Below, piece by piece: positions 38,222 through 49,380 of a stretch of 64,000 nucleotides of DNA. Below the pieces are notes generated by a model that saw nothing but the letters and a program-made list of their open reading frames with translations, ran no database searches and was not told the DNA's origin. A program made the position numbers and the translations under genes. This DNA is from Gammaproteobacteria bacterium (GTDB taxonomy: Bacteria; Pseudomonadota; Gammaproteobacteria; Steroidobacterales; Woeseiaceae), in contig JAHZJK010000023.1 of the NCBI GenBank assembly GCA_022600955.1, positions 80,914-144,913 of the forward strand. The letters are read 5' to 3'. Within the stretch, counting starts at the first letter, position 1. Each line of letters starts with the position of its first letter.

Positions 38222-40801
38222 ATGCGAATGGATAAACTGACAAGCAAATTTCAGCTGGCACTCGCTGACGCGCAGTCGCTGGCAGTGGGCCAGGAACATC
38301 AGTTCATCGAGCCTGTTCATATCATGGTTGCCCTGCTGGATCAGCAGGGCGGCAGCGTCCGTGGGCTGCTCACAAAAGCAGGCGTAAACGTCAACCTGTT
38401 GCGCTCGCAACTGGGCGTCGCTACCGACCGCTTGCCAAAAGTCGAAGGTGCGGGTGGTGACGTGCACATCGGCTCGGATCTGCAGAAGCTCTTCAACCTG
38501 ACCGACAAGCTCGCACAAGACCGTGGCGACCAGTACATTTCCAGCGAGCTGCTGGTGTTGGCCGTACTGGACGACAAGTCGCCGTTGAAGAACCTCCTAG
38601 AGCAATCCGGAGCGGTTCGCGGTGCAGTCGAAAAGGCCATCGATGATTTGCGCGGTGGTCAGCAAGTCGACGATCCGAACGCCGAGGACACACGGCAGGC
38701 GCTGGATAAGTACACCATTGATCTGACGGAGCGCGCCGAGCAAGGCAAGCTCGACCCGATAATCGGTCGCGACGATGAAATTCGCCGCACTATTCAGATT
38801 CTGCAGCGCCGTACCAAGAACAACCCCGTGCTCATCGGTGAGCCCGGCGTGGGCAAGACCGCGATACTCGAAGGGCTGGCGCAGCGCATTGTGAACAACG
38901 AGGTGCCTGAGGGTTTGCGCGGCAAGCGTATTTTGTCGCTCGACATGGGTTCGCTGATCGCGGGCGCAAAATTTCGTGGCGAGTTCGAAGAGCGCCTGAA
39001 AGCTGTATTGAATGATCTCGCCAAGCAGGAAGGGCAGATCATCCTGTTCATCGACGAGTTGCACACCATGGTTGGCGCCGGCAAGGCTGAGGGCTCGATG
39101 GACGCTGGCAACATGCTGAAACCGGCTCTGGCGCGTGGCGAACTGCATTGTGTCGGGGCCACTACTCTCGACGAATATCGGTCGCACCTTGAGAAAGACG
39201 CGGCCCTTGAGCGACGCTTCCAGAAAGTACTCGTCGAAGAGCCGACCGTCGAAGATACGATCGCAATCCTGCGCGGCCTTAAAGAACGCTATGAAGTTCA
39301 TCATGGCGTTGAGATCACCGATCCGGCGATCGTCGCTGCGGCGACTCTTTCACATCGCTACATCAGTGATCGGCAGCTGCCGGACAAGGCGATCGACCTG
39401 ATCGACGAGTCGGCATCGCGCATTCGTATTGAAATCGACTCCAAGCCTGAAGAAATGGATCGTCTCGAGCGCCGTATTATTCAGCTCAAAATCGAGCGCG
39501 AGGCACTCAAGAAAGAGTCCGACGATGCGTCGGTCAAACGCTTGCAGGACCTGCAAACGCAACTTGGCGATCTTGAACGCGAGTTCGCGGATCTCGAAGA
39601 GGTCTGGAAAGCCGAGAAGGCTGCCATGCAGGGCGCGACCCACATCAAGGAAGAGCTGGAACGTGCGAAGCTCGAACTCGAGACAGCTCATCGTGCCAAT
39701 GACCTGGCGCGCATGTCGGAGCTGCAGTATGGGCGTATTCCGGAACTGGAGAAGCAACTCGATGATGCGATGCAGGTCGACCAAAAGGAAAACACCCTGC
39801 TGCGAAACAACGTGACCGAAGAAGAGGTCGCGGAGATTGTCTCGAAATGGACGGGTATCCCGGTCAGCAAGATGCTCGAAGGCGAGAAAGAAAAACTGCT
39901 GCAGATGGAATCGGTTGTGCAGCAGCGCGTGGTCGGACAGGAGGAAGGCGTGACCGTAGTGTCCAATGCCATTCGCCGCTCGCGCGCGGGACTGTCTGAT
40001 CCGAAACGACCGATTGGTTCCTTCCTGTTTCTCGGGCCGACGGGTGTTGGTAAAACAGAGTTGACGAAGGCCCTGGCTAACTTCCTGTTCGATACGGACG
40101 ATGCCATGGTGCGGCTGGACATGTCCGAGTTCATGGAAAAGCATTCTGTGGCTCGCCTGATCGGCGCGCCGCCGGGCTATGTTGGCTATGAAGAAGGTGG
40201 ATACCTGACTGAAGCCGTCAGGCGTCGTCCGTATTCAGTCATCCTGCTCGATGAAGTTGAGAAAGCACATCCTGATGTCTTCAACGTTCTGTTGCAGGTC
40301 CTGGATGACGGGCGCCTGACCGATGGGCAGGGCAGAACAGTCGATTTCCGCAATACGGTGATTGTCATGACCTCGAACCTGGGCTCCAACCTGATTCAGG
40401 AGATGGCGGGCGAGGAGCAATACGATGCCATGAAGAGCGCGTTGATGGATGTTGTCGGTACACACTTCAGGCCAGAGTTCATCAACCGTGTTGACGACGT
40501 GGTGGTATTCCATCCGCTTGGCCGTGACCACATTCGCAAGATTGTTGATATCCAGCTTGGCTATTTGCATGAACGACTTGCAGAGCGCGACATTCAGATC
40601 AATCTGTCGAATGCCGCTCGTGACAAGCTTGCCGATGCCGGTTTCGACCCGGTTTACGGGGCCAGGCCGCTGAAGCGCGCGATTCAACAGCAGGTCGAAA
40701 ACCCGTTAGCTCAGGAGATCCTGCAGGGCAAATTCAAACCCGGTGATGTCATTGAAGTGGGTGTCACGGATGAGCGACTTGAATTCAGGAATGCCGCTTG
40801 A
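38222..40801 (+). CDS. clpB: ATP-dependent disaggregase ClpB
   Basis: Hsp100 chaperone that dissolves protein aggregates with DnaK. 859 residues, starting [18 protein letters not shown] as in E. coli. N-domain about 1-145, AAA-1 with Walker A GEPGVGKT near residue 205, the coiled-coil M-domain about 410-520 that marks ClpB rather than ClpA, AAA-2 with Walker A GPTGVGKT near 606, and a C-terminal small domain. It has no ClpP-binding loop that I can see. Confidence 0.98.
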   Translation: MRMDKLTSKFQLALADAQSLAVGQEHQFIEPVHIMVALLDQQGGSVRGLLTKAGVNVNLLRSQLGVATDRLPKVEGAGGDVHIGSDLQKLFNLTDKLAQDRGDQYISSELLVLAVLDDKSPLKNLLEQSGAVRGAVEKAIDDLRGGQQVDDPNAEDTRQALDKYTIDLTERAEQGKLDPIIGRDDEIRRTIQILQRRTKNNPVLIGEPGVGKTAILEGLAQRIVNNEVPEGLRGKRILSLDMGSLIAGAKFRGEFEERLKAVLNDLAKQEGQIILFIDELHTMVGAGKAEGSMDAGNMLKPALARGELHCVGATTLDEYRSHLEKDAALERRFQKVLVEEPTVEDTIAILRGLKERYEVHHGVEITDPAIVAAATLSHRYISDRQLPDKAIDLIDESASRIRIEIDSKPEEMDRLERRIIQLKIEREALKKESDDASVKRLQDLQTQLGDLEREFADLEEVWKAEKAAMQGATHIKEELERAKLELETAHRANDLARMSELQYGRIPELEKQLDDAMQVDQKENTLLRNNVTEEEVAEIVSKWTGIPVSKMLEGEKEKLLQMESVVQQRVVGQEEGVTVVSNAIRRSRAGLSDPKRPIGSFLFLGPTGVGKTELTKALANFLFDTDDAMVRLDMSEFMEKHSVARLIGAPPGYVGYEEGGYLTEAVRRRPYSVILLDEVEKAHPDVFNVLLQVLDDGRLTDGQGRTVDFRNTVIVMTSNLGSNLIQEMAGEEQYDAMKSALMDVVGTHFRPEFINRVDDVVVFHPLGRDHIRKIVDIQLGYLHERLAERDIQINLSNAARDKLADAGFDPVYGARPLKRAIQQQVENPLAQEILQGKFKPGDVIEVGVTDERLEFRNAA

Positions 40802-40809
40802 TTCGAGGG

Positions 40810-40853
40810 GTCGGCGCCTTTTCGACTGTAAGTCGTGGAGAAATGGCGCCGAC
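40810..40853 (+). other. Nested inverted repeat after clpB
   Basis: GTCGGCGCC at 40810 pairs perfectly with GGCGCCGAC at 40845, and CGACT/AGTCG pairs inside it around GTA. The element starts 8 bases after the clpB stop. It lacks a trailing U-run, so it may be an RNA-stabilising or weak terminating hairpin. Confidence 0.6.
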
Positions 40854-40927
40854 GCTCAGGACGACCTGCAATTGAGATATACTCGCGCGCCGTACCAGCA
40901 AAGATCAGATTAAGAGTAGCCAGAGAA

Positions 40928-41221
40928 ATGCCGATTTACGATTACGCCTGCAAGAGCTGCGAACATACGTTCGATGCGTTGCAGAAAATGAGCGAGCCGA
41001 AACTGGTGGATTGCCCTGAGTGCGGCGAGCCGTCCCTGCGCAAACTGATGTCGGCGCCAAAATTTCGCCTGAAAGGCCAGGGCTGGTACGAGACTGACTT
41101 CAAGACGGGCGACAAGCGCAATATCGCGGGCGGTTCAGAAAAGAAGAGTGACGCCGGCAAGACGGACACGAAAAAGACTGACAGCAAGAAGACGCCCGAC
41201 AGCAAAGCGGCCTCGACTTGA
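40928..41221 (+). CDS. FmdB-family zinc-ribbon protein with charged tail
   Basis: 97 residues from the ATG at 40928 (MPIYDYACKSC). The zinc ribbon has Cys8, Cys11, Cys29 and Cys32 (CKSC, CPEC), followed by SLRKLMSAPKFRLKGQGWY, the conserved FmdB_N end, and a low-complexity tail of Lys, Asp, Ser and Thr from about residue 69. The family's role is not settled; such genes often lie upstream of aspS with a DUF502 gene, as here. A TATACT box at 40878 with a poor -35 may be the promoter. Confidence 0.88.
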   Translation: MPIYDYACKSCEHTFDALQKMSEPKLVDCPECGEPSLRKLMSAPKFRLKGQGWYETDFKTGDKRNIAGGSEKKSDAGKTDTKKTDSKKTPDSKAAST

Positions 41222-41886
41222 AGCGCATACGCCGATATCTGGTGACCGGCATCCTCGTCTGGGCGCCGCTTGCAGTGACATTCGTCTTGCTCAAGATCGC
41301 GGTTGGATTCATGGACCGGACGCTGGGCTGGCTGCCGCAAAAGTTCCAGCCGGGAATTCTGCTGCAACAACTCTTCGGCACCGAAAACCCGATCCATATT
41401 CCCGGGCTCGGCGTCATCCTCGCTCTGCTGGTCTTGCTGCTCACAGGTGTGCTGGCAGCCAACTTTGTCGGCCGGGCGTTTGTTGGTGGCTGGGAATCGC
41501 TGATGGATCGCATACCGGTTGTGCGCGCGATTTACTCTGCGGCCAAGAATTTCGCCGAGATCGTTTTTTCTGACTCGAGTCAGTCGTTCAAAAAAGTGCT
41601 TCTCATCGAGTATCCGCGCAGAGGCCTGTACAGTCTCGCGTTCCAGACTTCCTCTGAGCTGGGCGAGGTACAGGGCCGCACTGGCGAAGATGTTGTTTGC
41701 TGCTTCGTGCCAACGACGCCAAACCCGACATCGGGACTGATCCTCGTGGTGCCGACCAGGGATATCACCGAACTTGATATGGAAGTGGATGAGGCACTGA
41801 AGATGATTATCTCGCTCGGTGTTGTGGTGCCAACATGGAAAGCCGCTCAGACAGGCGAGCTGCCCTTGAAGATGCCCGACGAATAA
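41218..41886 (+). CDS. DUF502 family membrane protein
   Basis: 222 residues with two membrane helices near the N-terminus ([18 protein letters not shown] and [19 protein letters not shown]) and a soluble C-terminal domain with [17 protein letters not shown], typical of DUF502. Start is a TTG overlapping the FmdB stop (TTGA); the product [18 protein letters not shown] fits the family N-terminus, so this rare start is preferred. Function is unknown in the family; the FmdB-DUF502-aspS order is conserved. Confidence 0.9.
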   Translation: MKRIRRYLVTGILVWAPLAVTFVLLKIAVGFMDRTLGWLPQKFQPGILLQQLFGTENPIHIPGLGVILALLVLLLTGVLAANFVGRAFVGGWESLMDRIPVVRAIYSAAKNFAEIVFSDSSQSFKKVLLIEYPRRGLYSLAFQTSSELGEVQGRTGEDVVCCFVPTTPNPTSGLILVVPTRDITELDMEVDEALKMIISLGVVVPTWKAAQTGELPLKMPDE

Positions 41887-41960
41887 GCGTTCGCCTGCTT
41901 GCTAAGCACCCCTTCAACCCGTACCATTCCGCCTCTTTTTTCACGGGTTTTCCTTTCAAA

Positions 41961-43739
41961 ATGACGATGCGTAGCCATTATTGCGGAGAGATCAACGAAT
42001 CTCTGAACGGTACCGAGATTGAGGTCTGCGGCTGGGTTCACCGGCGCCGAGATCATGGCGGCGTCATTTTTATCGATCTTCGCGATCGGGAAGGCATTCT
42101 GCAGGTCGTTTTCGACCCTGATCGTGCCGAAATTTTTGCGCAGGCTGAGCGAATTCGTTCCGAATTTGTGCTCAAGGTGAAAGGCCTTGTTCGGCCGCGC
42201 CCGGAAGGCACCATGAACCCGAACATGCGGACCGGACAGGTCGAAGTGCTGGCGCATGATCTGGAGATTCTGAACAAGTCCGAGACGCCGCCGTTTCATC
42301 ACGACGAGCAGGCGAACGAAGATATCCGCCTCAGGTATCGCTATCTCGATCTGCGACGGGAAAACATGCTTGGCAACCTGATGCTGCGTCACAAGGTGAC
42401 GGTTGCGATGCGCAACTTCCTCGACGGCAACGGCTTCGTCGACGTAGAAACTCCGATGCTGACGCGTGCGACACCAGAAGGTGCTCGTGACTACATCGTT
42501 CCCAGTCGCACACACCCTGGCAAGTTTTTCGCACTGCCGCAATCGCCACAGATCTTCAAGCAGCTCCTGATGATGTCAGGGCTGGATCGCTACTACCAGA
42601 TCGTGCGCTGTTTTCGCGATGAAGACCTGCGTGCGGATCGCCAGCCGGAGTTTACTCAGCTCGATATCGAGATGAGCTTCATCGATGAAGAAGACGTCAT
42701 GGGCACGATGGAGGGCATGGTCAGTCATCTCTTCAAAGAAACGATGGCGATTGATCTGCCGACGCCGTTCCCGCGTATGACCTATGCCGATGCAATGCAC
42801 CGTTTTGGCTCCGATAAGCCGGATCTCAGAATCGATCTCGAACTTGTCGAGGTTGCTGATCTGATGAGTTCAGTTGAGTTCAAGGTGTTCGCCGGCCCTG
42901 CCGCAGATCCGGAAGGACGGGTCGCCGCGCTGTGTGTTCCGGGCGGTGCTGAGATGAGCCGCAAGATTATCGACGACTACACAGCCTACGTTGGCCGCTA
43001 CGGCGCCAGGGGTCTCGCTTATATCAAGGTCAATGATGTCGCGGCTGGCCGTGACGGATTGCAATCACCGATTCTGAAGTTCCTGCCTGACGAAGCCGTC
43101 AACGGCATCATCGAGCGTACGGGCGCAAAAACAGGTGATCTGATTTTCTTTGGCGCGGACAAGGCACGAGTCGTCAATGACGCATTGGGCGCGCTGCGCG
43201 TGAAGGTTGGCGAGGACCGCGGTCTGGTGAGCGATTGCTGGGCGCCACTCTGGGTCGTCGATTTCCCGATGTTCGAATGGGATCCGGCAGCGAAACGCTA
43301 CACCGCATTGCACCATCCGTTTACCGCCCCTTCGATTAACGACGCCGATGCGCTCAGAGCAGACGCCACCAATGCGTTGTCGCGCGCCTACGATATGGTG
43401 CTCAACGGCTCAGAGATTGGCGGCGGTTCGATTCGTATCCATGATCAGGACATCCAGGCTGCGGTTTTCGAGTTGCTGGGCATCAGTGAAGAGGAGGCCG
43501 AAGAAAAATTTGGCTTCCTGTTAACGGCATTGCAGTACGGTTGCCCGCCGCACGGTGGAATTGCTTTCGGCCTCGACAGAATTATCATGTTGATGGCCGG
43601 TGCCGAAAGTATTCGCGATGTGATCGCATTTCCGAAGACACAAACGGCGAGCTGCCCGTTGACCAATGCGCCGGGCGAAGTGTCGGCAGAACAACTTAAA
43701 GAAACTGGTATACGGCTGCGGGCCCCGCGCACTGAATAA
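41961..43739 (+). CDS. aspS: Aspartyl-tRNA synthetase AspRS
   Basis: Class II synthetase charging tRNA-Asp. About 592 residues, bacterial type with the GAD insertion. The start is ATG 41961 ([12 protein letters not shown]) or ATG 41967 ([10 protein letters not shown]); both lack a strong ribosome site and the frame further upstream is not homologous. N-terminal anticodon domain ([20 protein letters not shown]), catalytic motif 2 with [20 protein letters not shown], and motif 3 with [15 protein letters not shown]. Confidence 0.97.
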   Translation: MTMRSHYCGEINESLNGTEIEVCGWVHRRRDHGGVIFIDLRDREGILQVVFDPDRAEIFAQAERIRSEFVLKVKGLVRPRPEGTMNPNMRTGQVEVLAHDLEILNKSETPPFHHDEQANEDIRLRYRYLDLRRENMLGNLMLRHKVTVAMRNFLDGNGFVDVETPMLTRATPEGARDYIVPSRTHPGKFFALPQSPQIFKQLLMMSGLDRYYQIVRCFRDEDLRADRQPEFTQLDIEMSFIDEEDVMGTMEGMVSHLFKETMAIDLPTPFPRMTYADAMHRFGSDKPDLRIDLELVEVADLMSSVEFKVFAGPAADPEGRVAALCVPGGAEMSRKIIDDYTAYVGRYGARGLAYIKVNDVAAGRDGLQSPILKFLPDEAVNGIIERTGAKTGDLIFFGADKARVVNDALGALRVKVGEDRGLVSDCWAPLWVVDFPMFEWDPAAKRYTALHHPFTAPSINDADALRADATNALSRAYDMVLNGSEIGGGSIRIHDQDIQAAVFELLGISEEEAEEKFGFLLTALQYGCPPHGGIAFGLDRIIMLMAGAESIRDVIAFPKTQTASCPLTNAPGEVSAEQLKETGIRLRAPRTE

Positions 43740-44382
43740 ACCGTCGGAAAACGTCGTTTGCGTGCATGGCTACCTTTCCCATGGCGCTGGAATGTATCTG
43801 ATCAAGCGCCGCCTGGAACGCGAATACGGAATGCGCGTTTCCCTGTTCAGTTATCCCTCGGTCCGCGGAATGCTCGACGAGAATGCGAGCGCATTGGCTG
43901 ATTTCATTCGCGAACGACACAATGATTCGGCGAACATCGTCGGGCACAGCCTGGGCGGTGTACTGGCGCTGCGTATGCTTTCAAACTATCCCGGTTTCTT
44001 ACCCGGGCGCGTCGTTTGCCTCGGTTCGCCTCTGTCGGGATCGAGGGCGGCAAGTTTCCTGAATGAGTACGTCTGGGCCGAAGAGATTATCGGCCGATCG
44101 GTCCCCGATGCGCTGATCAATCAGACGGCCAACGACTGGGCGCAGCAAGTCGCTGCAGATCGAGATGTCGGCGTGATCGCTGGCAATGTACCGCTGGGCT
44201 TCGGCCGCCTGGTAGCCAACTTTGACGAAGACAATGACGGTACGGTAGGGCTGTCAGAGACCAGGCTCGACGGTGCGGCAGACCACATGGTCATGTCCGT
44301 TAGCCACAAAGGCATGCTGGTCTCTTCTGACGTTGCAGATCAGGCGGCCGCGTTCATCAAGCGCGGTACGTTCCTGCGCTAA
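43666..44382 (+). CDS. Alpha/beta hydrolase (lipase/PGAP1-like)
   Basis: Up to 238 residues. Oxyanion motif [12 protein letters not shown], nucleophile elbow GHSLGG, and a late His (SHKGML) make an alpha/beta-hydrolase fold; the pattern resembles small cytoplasmic lipase or esterase proteins found with aspS in related bacteria. The substrate is unknown. The start is uncertain: ATG 43666 overlaps aspS by 74 bases, while the conserved part begins only at ENVVCVHG near 43747. The only other start-like codon between is a CTG at 43732. Translational coupling to aspS is likely. Confidence 0.8.
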   Translation: MRRAKCRQNNLKKLVYGCGPRALNKPSENVVCVHGYLSHGAGMYLIKRRLEREYGMRVSLFSYPSVRGMLDENASALADFIRERHNDSANIVGHSLGGVLALRMLSNYPGFLPGRVVCLGSPLSGSRAASFLNEYVWAEEIIGRSVPDALINQTANDWAQQVAADRDVGVIAGNVPLGFGRLVANFDEDNDGTVGLSETRLDGAADHMVMSVSHKGMLVSSDVADQAAAFIKRGTFLR

Positions 44383-44406
44383 CGGCAAGCCGGGCTGTTA
44401 GCCACG

Positions 44407-45687
44407 CTACTGCAGGTCCTCGGGCAGCAATGGCGACGAAAGCATGGCTTCGAATTTTTTCCAGCGTTCGGCATCGCTGGCATTTCCACGTTCGACGTAG
44501 TCTGCAACCAGGTCCATGCCGTGGTTGTAGTTGATGACGTAGCTCCGGTAGGTGTCGAAAAAACGTGTGCGCTGCTCAGCACGCGCCTTCGAACTCAGCG
44601 CGTACCGGGTCAGCCAGTCGACGGCCTGTTCCCGAGTCATGTCGCCATTGAGGTAGCCACGTGCCGCTTCGTTGCCCGCGTAATTCAGTTGTTTCTTAAG
44701 GCTTTGCAGCTCGTAGTAGAGTGCCGCTTTTTCAGGATCGAGACCGGCGAGCGGAAAGAGCACGTCCTTCTCGTATTGCGCCCTTTCTTCACCCGGGAAC
44801 GCGAGTTGCACACCGTAGTTGCCGCTGCCCTCAGCCAATACCGATTGCGGACTGAACAGCGGGTACAAGGTGTATTCCAGCCAGCCTTCACCATCGACCA
44901 AATTCTTTTCAAGAAGCGCATTGTAGGTGTGATGCCCGGGATAGCCTTCGTGGCAACCTAGGTCGATCGCACGACTGATGAATATGGGCAGGTCTGTATT
45001 GACCTGGATCAGGCTAATCGAGTTTCCCTGGTACCAGTTGTAACCACTCCAGGGTTTATCGTTAACGTACTCTACAGAACACGACTCTCCTTCTGGCAGC
45101 TCAATGTGTTGGACCGTACGGCGCCGACACTCTTCGATTGCTGCATCAAATACGTCGGCCAGGCGGTCGATTGGTATGGCGAACTGGTTTTCGAAAGCAT
45201 CGACACGAGCGCTCAGCGGACCCTCTCCGGGCAGAAGTGCATCGATCTCGTTGAGGATTGCATCGAAGTGGGTAGCATCAAAAGTGGGAGCGGTGGTCCC
45301 AAACAGCAGGTTTGATTCTTCATCAAACGATACCGTGTCTTCCTGATTGATCGAGATGCGTGCGTCGAGAGAGCGCAAGCGTGCGCGCAAGCCCTGAATA
45401 CGGTTCTTCTCCAGTGGTTGCTCCGCAGCGATGCCAGCAAGGCTCTTGTCCAGTGCAGCTGCTCGCGCACGAATCTCGTCGAGGCTCAATCCAGCCTGGT
45501 CTGCCTGTGTCTTGATATCGCCTGGGCCGAAATAGGCATCGACATGGCCGCCATCGATGTTGCCCATGGAAAGTTCCAGGAACAGGTATTCCCGCACGAG
45601 CTCGTCCATATCGGGGCTGCGCTCATTTGCGCAGGCGATCAGGGCCAGCGCCGTGACCAACAGACCCAGTGTTCTTGCTTGCGGCAT
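44407..45687 (-). CDS. DUF885 family lipoprotein, putative metallopeptidase
   Basis: 426 residues. N-terminal lipoprotein signal with lipobox ALIAC, so the protein should be anchored in the cell envelope. The DUF885 hallmark CHEGYPGHHTYN, an HExxxxHH-like zinc motif, is intact, with EGWLEYTLYP downstream. Ribosome site GGAG precedes the ATG. It begins 9 bases after mutS and is probably co-transcribed with it, although no functional link to mismatch repair is evident. Confidence 0.85.
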   Translation of the reverse strand: MPQARTLGLLVTALALIACANERSPDMDELVREYLFLELSMGNIDGGHVDAYFGPGDIKTQADQAGLSLDEIRARAAALDKSLAGIAAEQPLEKNRIQGLRARLRSLDARISINQEDTVSFDEESNLLFGTTAPTFDATHFDAILNEIDALLPGEGPLSARVDAFENQFAIPIDRLADVFDAAIEECRRRTVQHIELPEGESCSVEYVNDKPWSGYNWYQGNSISLIQVNTDLPIFISRAIDLGCHEGYPGHHTYNALLEKNLVDGEGWLEYTLYPLFSPQSVLAEGSGNYGVQLAFPGEERAQYEKDVLFPLAGLDPEKAALYYELQSLKKQLNYAGNEAARGYLNGDMTREQAVDWLTRYALSSKARAEQRTRFFDTYRSYVINYNHGMDLVADYVERGNASDAERWKKFEAMLSSPLLPEDLQ

Positions 45688-45696
45688 CGCCGTCTC

Positions 45697-48252
45697 CTAA
45701 AGTTTTTTGAGGCCGTACAACGCGTCGAGCGCTTCGCGTGGCGTCATGGCATCAGGGTCCAGATCCCCGACCGCAGTGCGTACAGCATCATCCTCGACGA
45801 CCTCCACACTCAGGTCCAGTTGCGCCTGCGGACTTCCCTGGTGCGCTGCCTGTTGAGACTCCAGCGTCCGGAGGTAGGAATTTGCGCGTCGAATCACCTC
45901 ATTGGGCACGCCTGCGAGCGAGGCCACCTGGAGTCCGTAGCTCTGGTTTGCGGGGCCCGCCCGGACGGAGTGCAAAAACACTAGCTGGCCATCATGCTCA
46001 GTCGCATCGAGATGCACGTTTTCGCACGCGGGTAGTTCTTGCGCGAGTGCTGTCAACTCGAAATAGTGAGTCGCGAACAAGGTGAACGCACGTGCTTTTT
46101 CACCCATGTGATGGGCCGCAGCCCACGCAAGCGAGAGGCCGTCAAAAGTACTTGTGCCGCGGCCGATTTCATCCATTAGCACGAGGCTCTCGTCGGTCGC
46201 ATTGTTCAGAATGGTGGCTGTCTCGGTCATCTCGACCATGAACGTCGAACGGCCGCCCGCGAGATCATCGGATGCGCCAATGCGAGTGAAGATTCGATCG
46301 ACGGGTCCAAGCCTGAGTCGTTCCGCTGGTACATAGCTGCCAACATGGGCAAGTATCACGATAAGCGCCGTTTGCCGCATGTAGGTCGACTTACCACCCA
46401 TGTTGGGTCCCGTGATGACCAGCAAGCGCTTGTCGGTGCCCAGATCGACATCATTGGCGATAAATGGCGTGTCGATAACCTGTTCCACCACGAGGTGTCG
46501 CCCACCTTCAATCTTCACGCAAGCTTCGCGACTGAGCTCCGGCTTTGCCAGGTTCAGCTTCTGCGCGCGTTCGGCGAAACAGACCAGGACATCCAGTTCT
46601 GACAATGCGGCGGCACTTAGCTGCAACTCGCCGAGAACAATGTGGAGCTTGTCGATCAGAGCATCGTACAGATGCTTCTCGCGAGCCAATGCACGCTCAC
46701 GCGCGCCGAGCACTTTGTCCTCGAATTCCTTGAGCTCGGGCGTAATGTAACGCTCGGCCGCCTTAAGCGTTTGCCGCCTGACGTATTCGACAGGTGCCTT
46801 GTCAGCCTGCAAACGGCTGATCTCGATGTAGTAGCCGTGCACACGGTTGTAACCGAGTTTTAACGTGGCGATTCCCGTACGTTCACGCTCGCGGCTTTCC
46901 AGGTCGACGAGATACTGGTCGGCGTTTTCAGCAATAGCGCGCAGATCGTCGAGTTCGTCGTCATAGCCTGCGGCGATGACGCCACCATCGCGAATCAGCA
47001 TCGGCGGTGTGTTGATAATGGCACTCTCTAACAAGTGCCTCTGGCTCTTGTGCTCGCCGATTTGTTCGGCCAGTTCAATCAGTAATGGTGATTCGATAGT
47101 CGCCAGCTGACGCTGCAGTCCGGGCAAGCGCGACAAGGCTTCACCCAGTTGTCGCAAGTCCCGGGGTCGTGCGGAGCGCAATGCAACGCGTGCCAGGATG
47201 CGTTCGATATCGCCGATACCGTTGAGTGTTTCCTGCAATGATTCAGTGACGCCGTCGTTGATGATTGCGTCAAGACTCTGATAACGCGCCTGCAACGTGC
47301 TGGTATCGCGCAGCGGTCGCTGCAACCAGCGCCTCAGGAGGCGGCTCCCCATGGCGGTCTGGCATCGATCCATGACACCCGCAAGCGTGTGTTGATGCAG
47401 GCCGCTGAGCGATTCCTCGAGTTCGAGGTTGCGACGAGTCGGGCCGTCCATGATGACCGCGTCGTCACGCAGTTCCAGCTTGATTGACTGCAGGTGCGGC
47501 AGCGCAGCCTTCTGCGTGTCATTGACGTACTGCAACAGCGCGCCGGCAGCAGCGATGCCTTGCGAGAATGCTTCGCAGCCGAAGCCGCTCAGGTCGCGGG
47601 TGCCGAACTGGTTGCATAACAAGCGAGTGGCGCTGTCGATTTCAAAATGCCACGGGGGCCGGCGTGTGACGCGAATTCCATCACCGAATGCCGCTGCAAA
47701 GCGCTGCTCTTCGTCGACGATCAGCTCGGCTGGCCGCAAGCGCTCAATCTCGGCGAACAATGCCTCGTCATCGGGCACTTCCGTCAAGCGGAAACGACCC
47801 GCAGACAGATCGAGCCAGGCAATACCGGTCGCATCGGGTGCCGCAAAGACCGCCGCAACCAGGTTGTCACGGTGTGTCGCCAGAAGGGCCTCATCGGTCA
47901 GTGTGCCCGGCGTGACAATGCGGGTTACCTTGCGCTCTACCGGGCCCTTGCTTGTGGCTGGGTCGCCCACCTGCTCGCAAATCGCGATGGATTCGCCCTT
48001 GCGTACCAGTTTGGCGAGATAGCCTTCCACGGCATGATAAGGAACGCCGCACATCGGGATCGCATTGCCGCCCGACTTGCCGCGCGCCGTCAGCGTGATG
48101 TCGAGCAGCGACGCAGCGCGTTTCGCGTCGTCATAGAACAGCTCATAGAAGTCGCCCATGCGGTAAAACACCAGCATGTCCGGATAGTCGGCCTTGATGC
48201 CCAGGTACTGGCGCATCATCGGGGTGTGCACGGAAGTGACTTCGGTTTTCAT
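45697..48252 (-). CDS. mutS: DNA mismatch repair protein MutS
   Basis: Recognises mismatches and starts methyl-directed or equivalent repair. The ATG at 48252 gives [18 protein letters not shown] and 851 residues, close to E. coli; the longer frame to 48327 is not homologous. Mismatch-reading Phe-x-Glu in GDFYELF, ATPase Walker [22 protein letters not shown] and the C-terminal HTH region. It is divergent from the GT4 gene with only 42 bases between start codons. Confidence 0.98.
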   Translation of the reverse strand: MKTEVTSVHTPMMRQYLGIKADYPDMLVFYRMGDFYELFYDDAKRAASLLDITLTARGKSGGNAIPMCGVPYHAVEGYLAKLVRKGESIAICEQVGDPATSKGPVERKVTRIVTPGTLTDEALLATHRDNLVAAVFAAPDATGIAWLDLSAGRFRLTEVPDDEALFAEIERLRPAELIVDEEQRFAAAFGDGIRVTRRPPWHFEIDSATRLLCNQFGTRDLSGFGCEAFSQGIAAAGALLQYVNDTQKAALPHLQSIKLELRDDAVIMDGPTRRNLELEESLSGLHQHTLAGVMDRCQTAMGSRLLRRWLQRPLRDTSTLQARYQSLDAIINDGVTESLQETLNGIGDIERILARVALRSARPRDLRQLGEALSRLPGLQRQLATIESPLLIELAEQIGEHKSQRHLLESAIINTPPMLIRDGGVIAAGYDDELDDLRAIAENADQYLVDLESRERERTGIATLKLGYNRVHGYYIEISRLQADKAPVEYVRRQTLKAAERYITPELKEFEDKVLGARERALAREKHLYDALIDKLHIVLGELQLSAAALSELDVLVCFAERAQKLNLAKPELSREACVKIEGGRHLVVEQVIDTPFIANDVDLGTDKRLLVITGPNMGGKSTYMRQTALIVILAHVGSYVPAERLRLGPVDRIFTRIGASDDLAGGRSTFMVEMTETATILNNATDESLVLMDEIGRGTSTFDGLSLAWAAAHHMGEKARAFTLFATHYFELTALAQELPACENVHLDATEHDGQLVFLHSVRAGPANQSYGLQVASLAGVPNEVIRRANSYLRTLESQQAAHQGSPQAQLDLSVEVVEDDAVRTAVGDLDPDAMTPREALDALYGLKKL

Positions 48253-48265
48253 ATTCTTGTTGTAG

Positions 48266-48282
48266 GCGCGCGCTCCGCGCGC
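48266..48282. repeat. CG-alternating palindrome between divergent mutS and GT4 gene
   Basis: GCGCGCG, a CTC loop, and CGCGCGC form a 7-bp hairpin in the centre of the 42-base divergent gap. It could be an operator for both genes or an alternating purine-pyrimidine stretch with unusual helical behaviour. No clear -10/-35 boxes fit in the gap, so promoters must extend into the coding regions. Confidence 0.4.
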
Positions 48283-48294
48283 GATGATTAGACC

Positions 48295-49380
48295 GTGAAA
48301 ATACTGCATGTCGAAACCGGACGCCATTTTTTAGGCGGTCCACAACAGGTTGTCTACCTGATCAACGCGTTACGCGAGCGCGGCCATGACAATACGCTCG
48401 TGTGTCCGCCCGATTCCGGGATCGACGGTATTGCGCGACAAGCCGGTATCCGCGTACAGAACCTGTTCTGCGCTGGCGACCTGGACCTGCCGTTCGCGTA
48501 CCGACTCAGCCAGTTCTTGAAAGAGCAGCGACCGGATATCGTACATTGCCATAGCCGTCGCGGTGCGGACATGCTAGGTGGCCTTGCGGCGACGCTGGCG
48601 GAGATCCCGGCAGTGGTTTCGCGTCGCGTCGACAATACCGAAATGCGGCTGCTGGCGGCCGTTCGCTACAAACCGTTTCGCAAGATAATCGCAATATCTG
48701 AAGCAATCGCCGCCGTTCTGGGAGAACACGGCGTAGAGGATGATCGTATTGAGGTGATTCGTGACACGGTTGACGTCGAGGCGTTTGCAGCCGCACCGGA
48801 CTGCAGTGCGTTTCGTGCAGAGTTTGGAATTGCCGAAGGCAGTTTCACTATCGCTGCTGCCGGGCAGCTGATTCCACGCAAGGGGCATCGTTTCTTGTTG
48901 CAGGCAGCGGCGGACCTCGCGCGCAACCACCCCGCGTTGCGTATCGTGATTTTCGGTGAGGGTTTTCTCAACAATCAGTTGCGCGCCCAGGCGGCGTCGC
49001 TGGGACTTGGCGGGGTGGTTCAATTTGCCGGCTTTCGTGACGATTTTGACTCGCTCATCGGCTGTTTTGACTTGTTCGTACATCCGGCACTGGCGGAAGG
49101 CATGGGCGTTGTCGCGCTCAAGGCGGCGGCGGCCGGTGTTCCTGTGCTCGCATTCGAGGCTGGCGGACTCAGGGAGGCGGTGGCTGACGGTGAAACCGGC
49201 GTGCTCGTGCCTGCCGAGGATGTTGACGCACTCTCAAATGCGATCGCGACCATGATGAACGAGGATGAAACGCGGCGGCGGATGGGTCAGGCAGGGCGAG
49301 AACGGATGCAAAAGGACTTTTCAATCGCTACGATGGCCGTCAGGCACGTCGCCCTCTATGAAGCAGTGTTGAATGGCTGA
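48295..49380 (+). CDS. GT4 family glycosyltransferase
   Basis: 361 residues, GT-B fold. N-terminal [18 protein letters not shown] from a GTG start, donor-binding [25 protein letters not shown], and [18 protein letters not shown]. In the usual E-x7-E donor motif the second Glu is Lys here (EGMGVVALK). The acceptor is unknown; lipopolysaccharide or other envelope glycan assembly is possible. It overlaps pncC by 8 bases. Confidence 0.85.
   Translation: MKILHVETGRHFLGGPQQVVYLINALRERGHDNTLVCPPDSGIDGIARQAGIRVQNLFCAGDLDLPFAYRLSQFLKEQRPDIVHCHSRRGADMLGGLAATLAEIPAVVSRRVDNTEMRLLAAVRYKPFRKIIAISEAIAAVLGEHGVEDDRIEVIRDTVDVEAFAAAPDCSAFRAEFGIAEGSFTIAAAGQLIPRKGHRFLLQAAADLARNHPALRIVIFGEGFLNNQLRAQAASLGLGGVVQFAGFRDDFDSLIGCFDLFVHPALAEGMGVVALKAAAAGVPVLAFEAGGLREAVADGETGVLVPAEDVDALSNAIATMMNEDETRRRMGQAGRERMQKDFSIATMAVRHVALYEAVLNG

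Noticed and set aside
48266..48282. Terminator between mutS and the GT4 gene
   Set aside because: The genes are divergent and the palindrome has no T-run, so termination makes no sense there.
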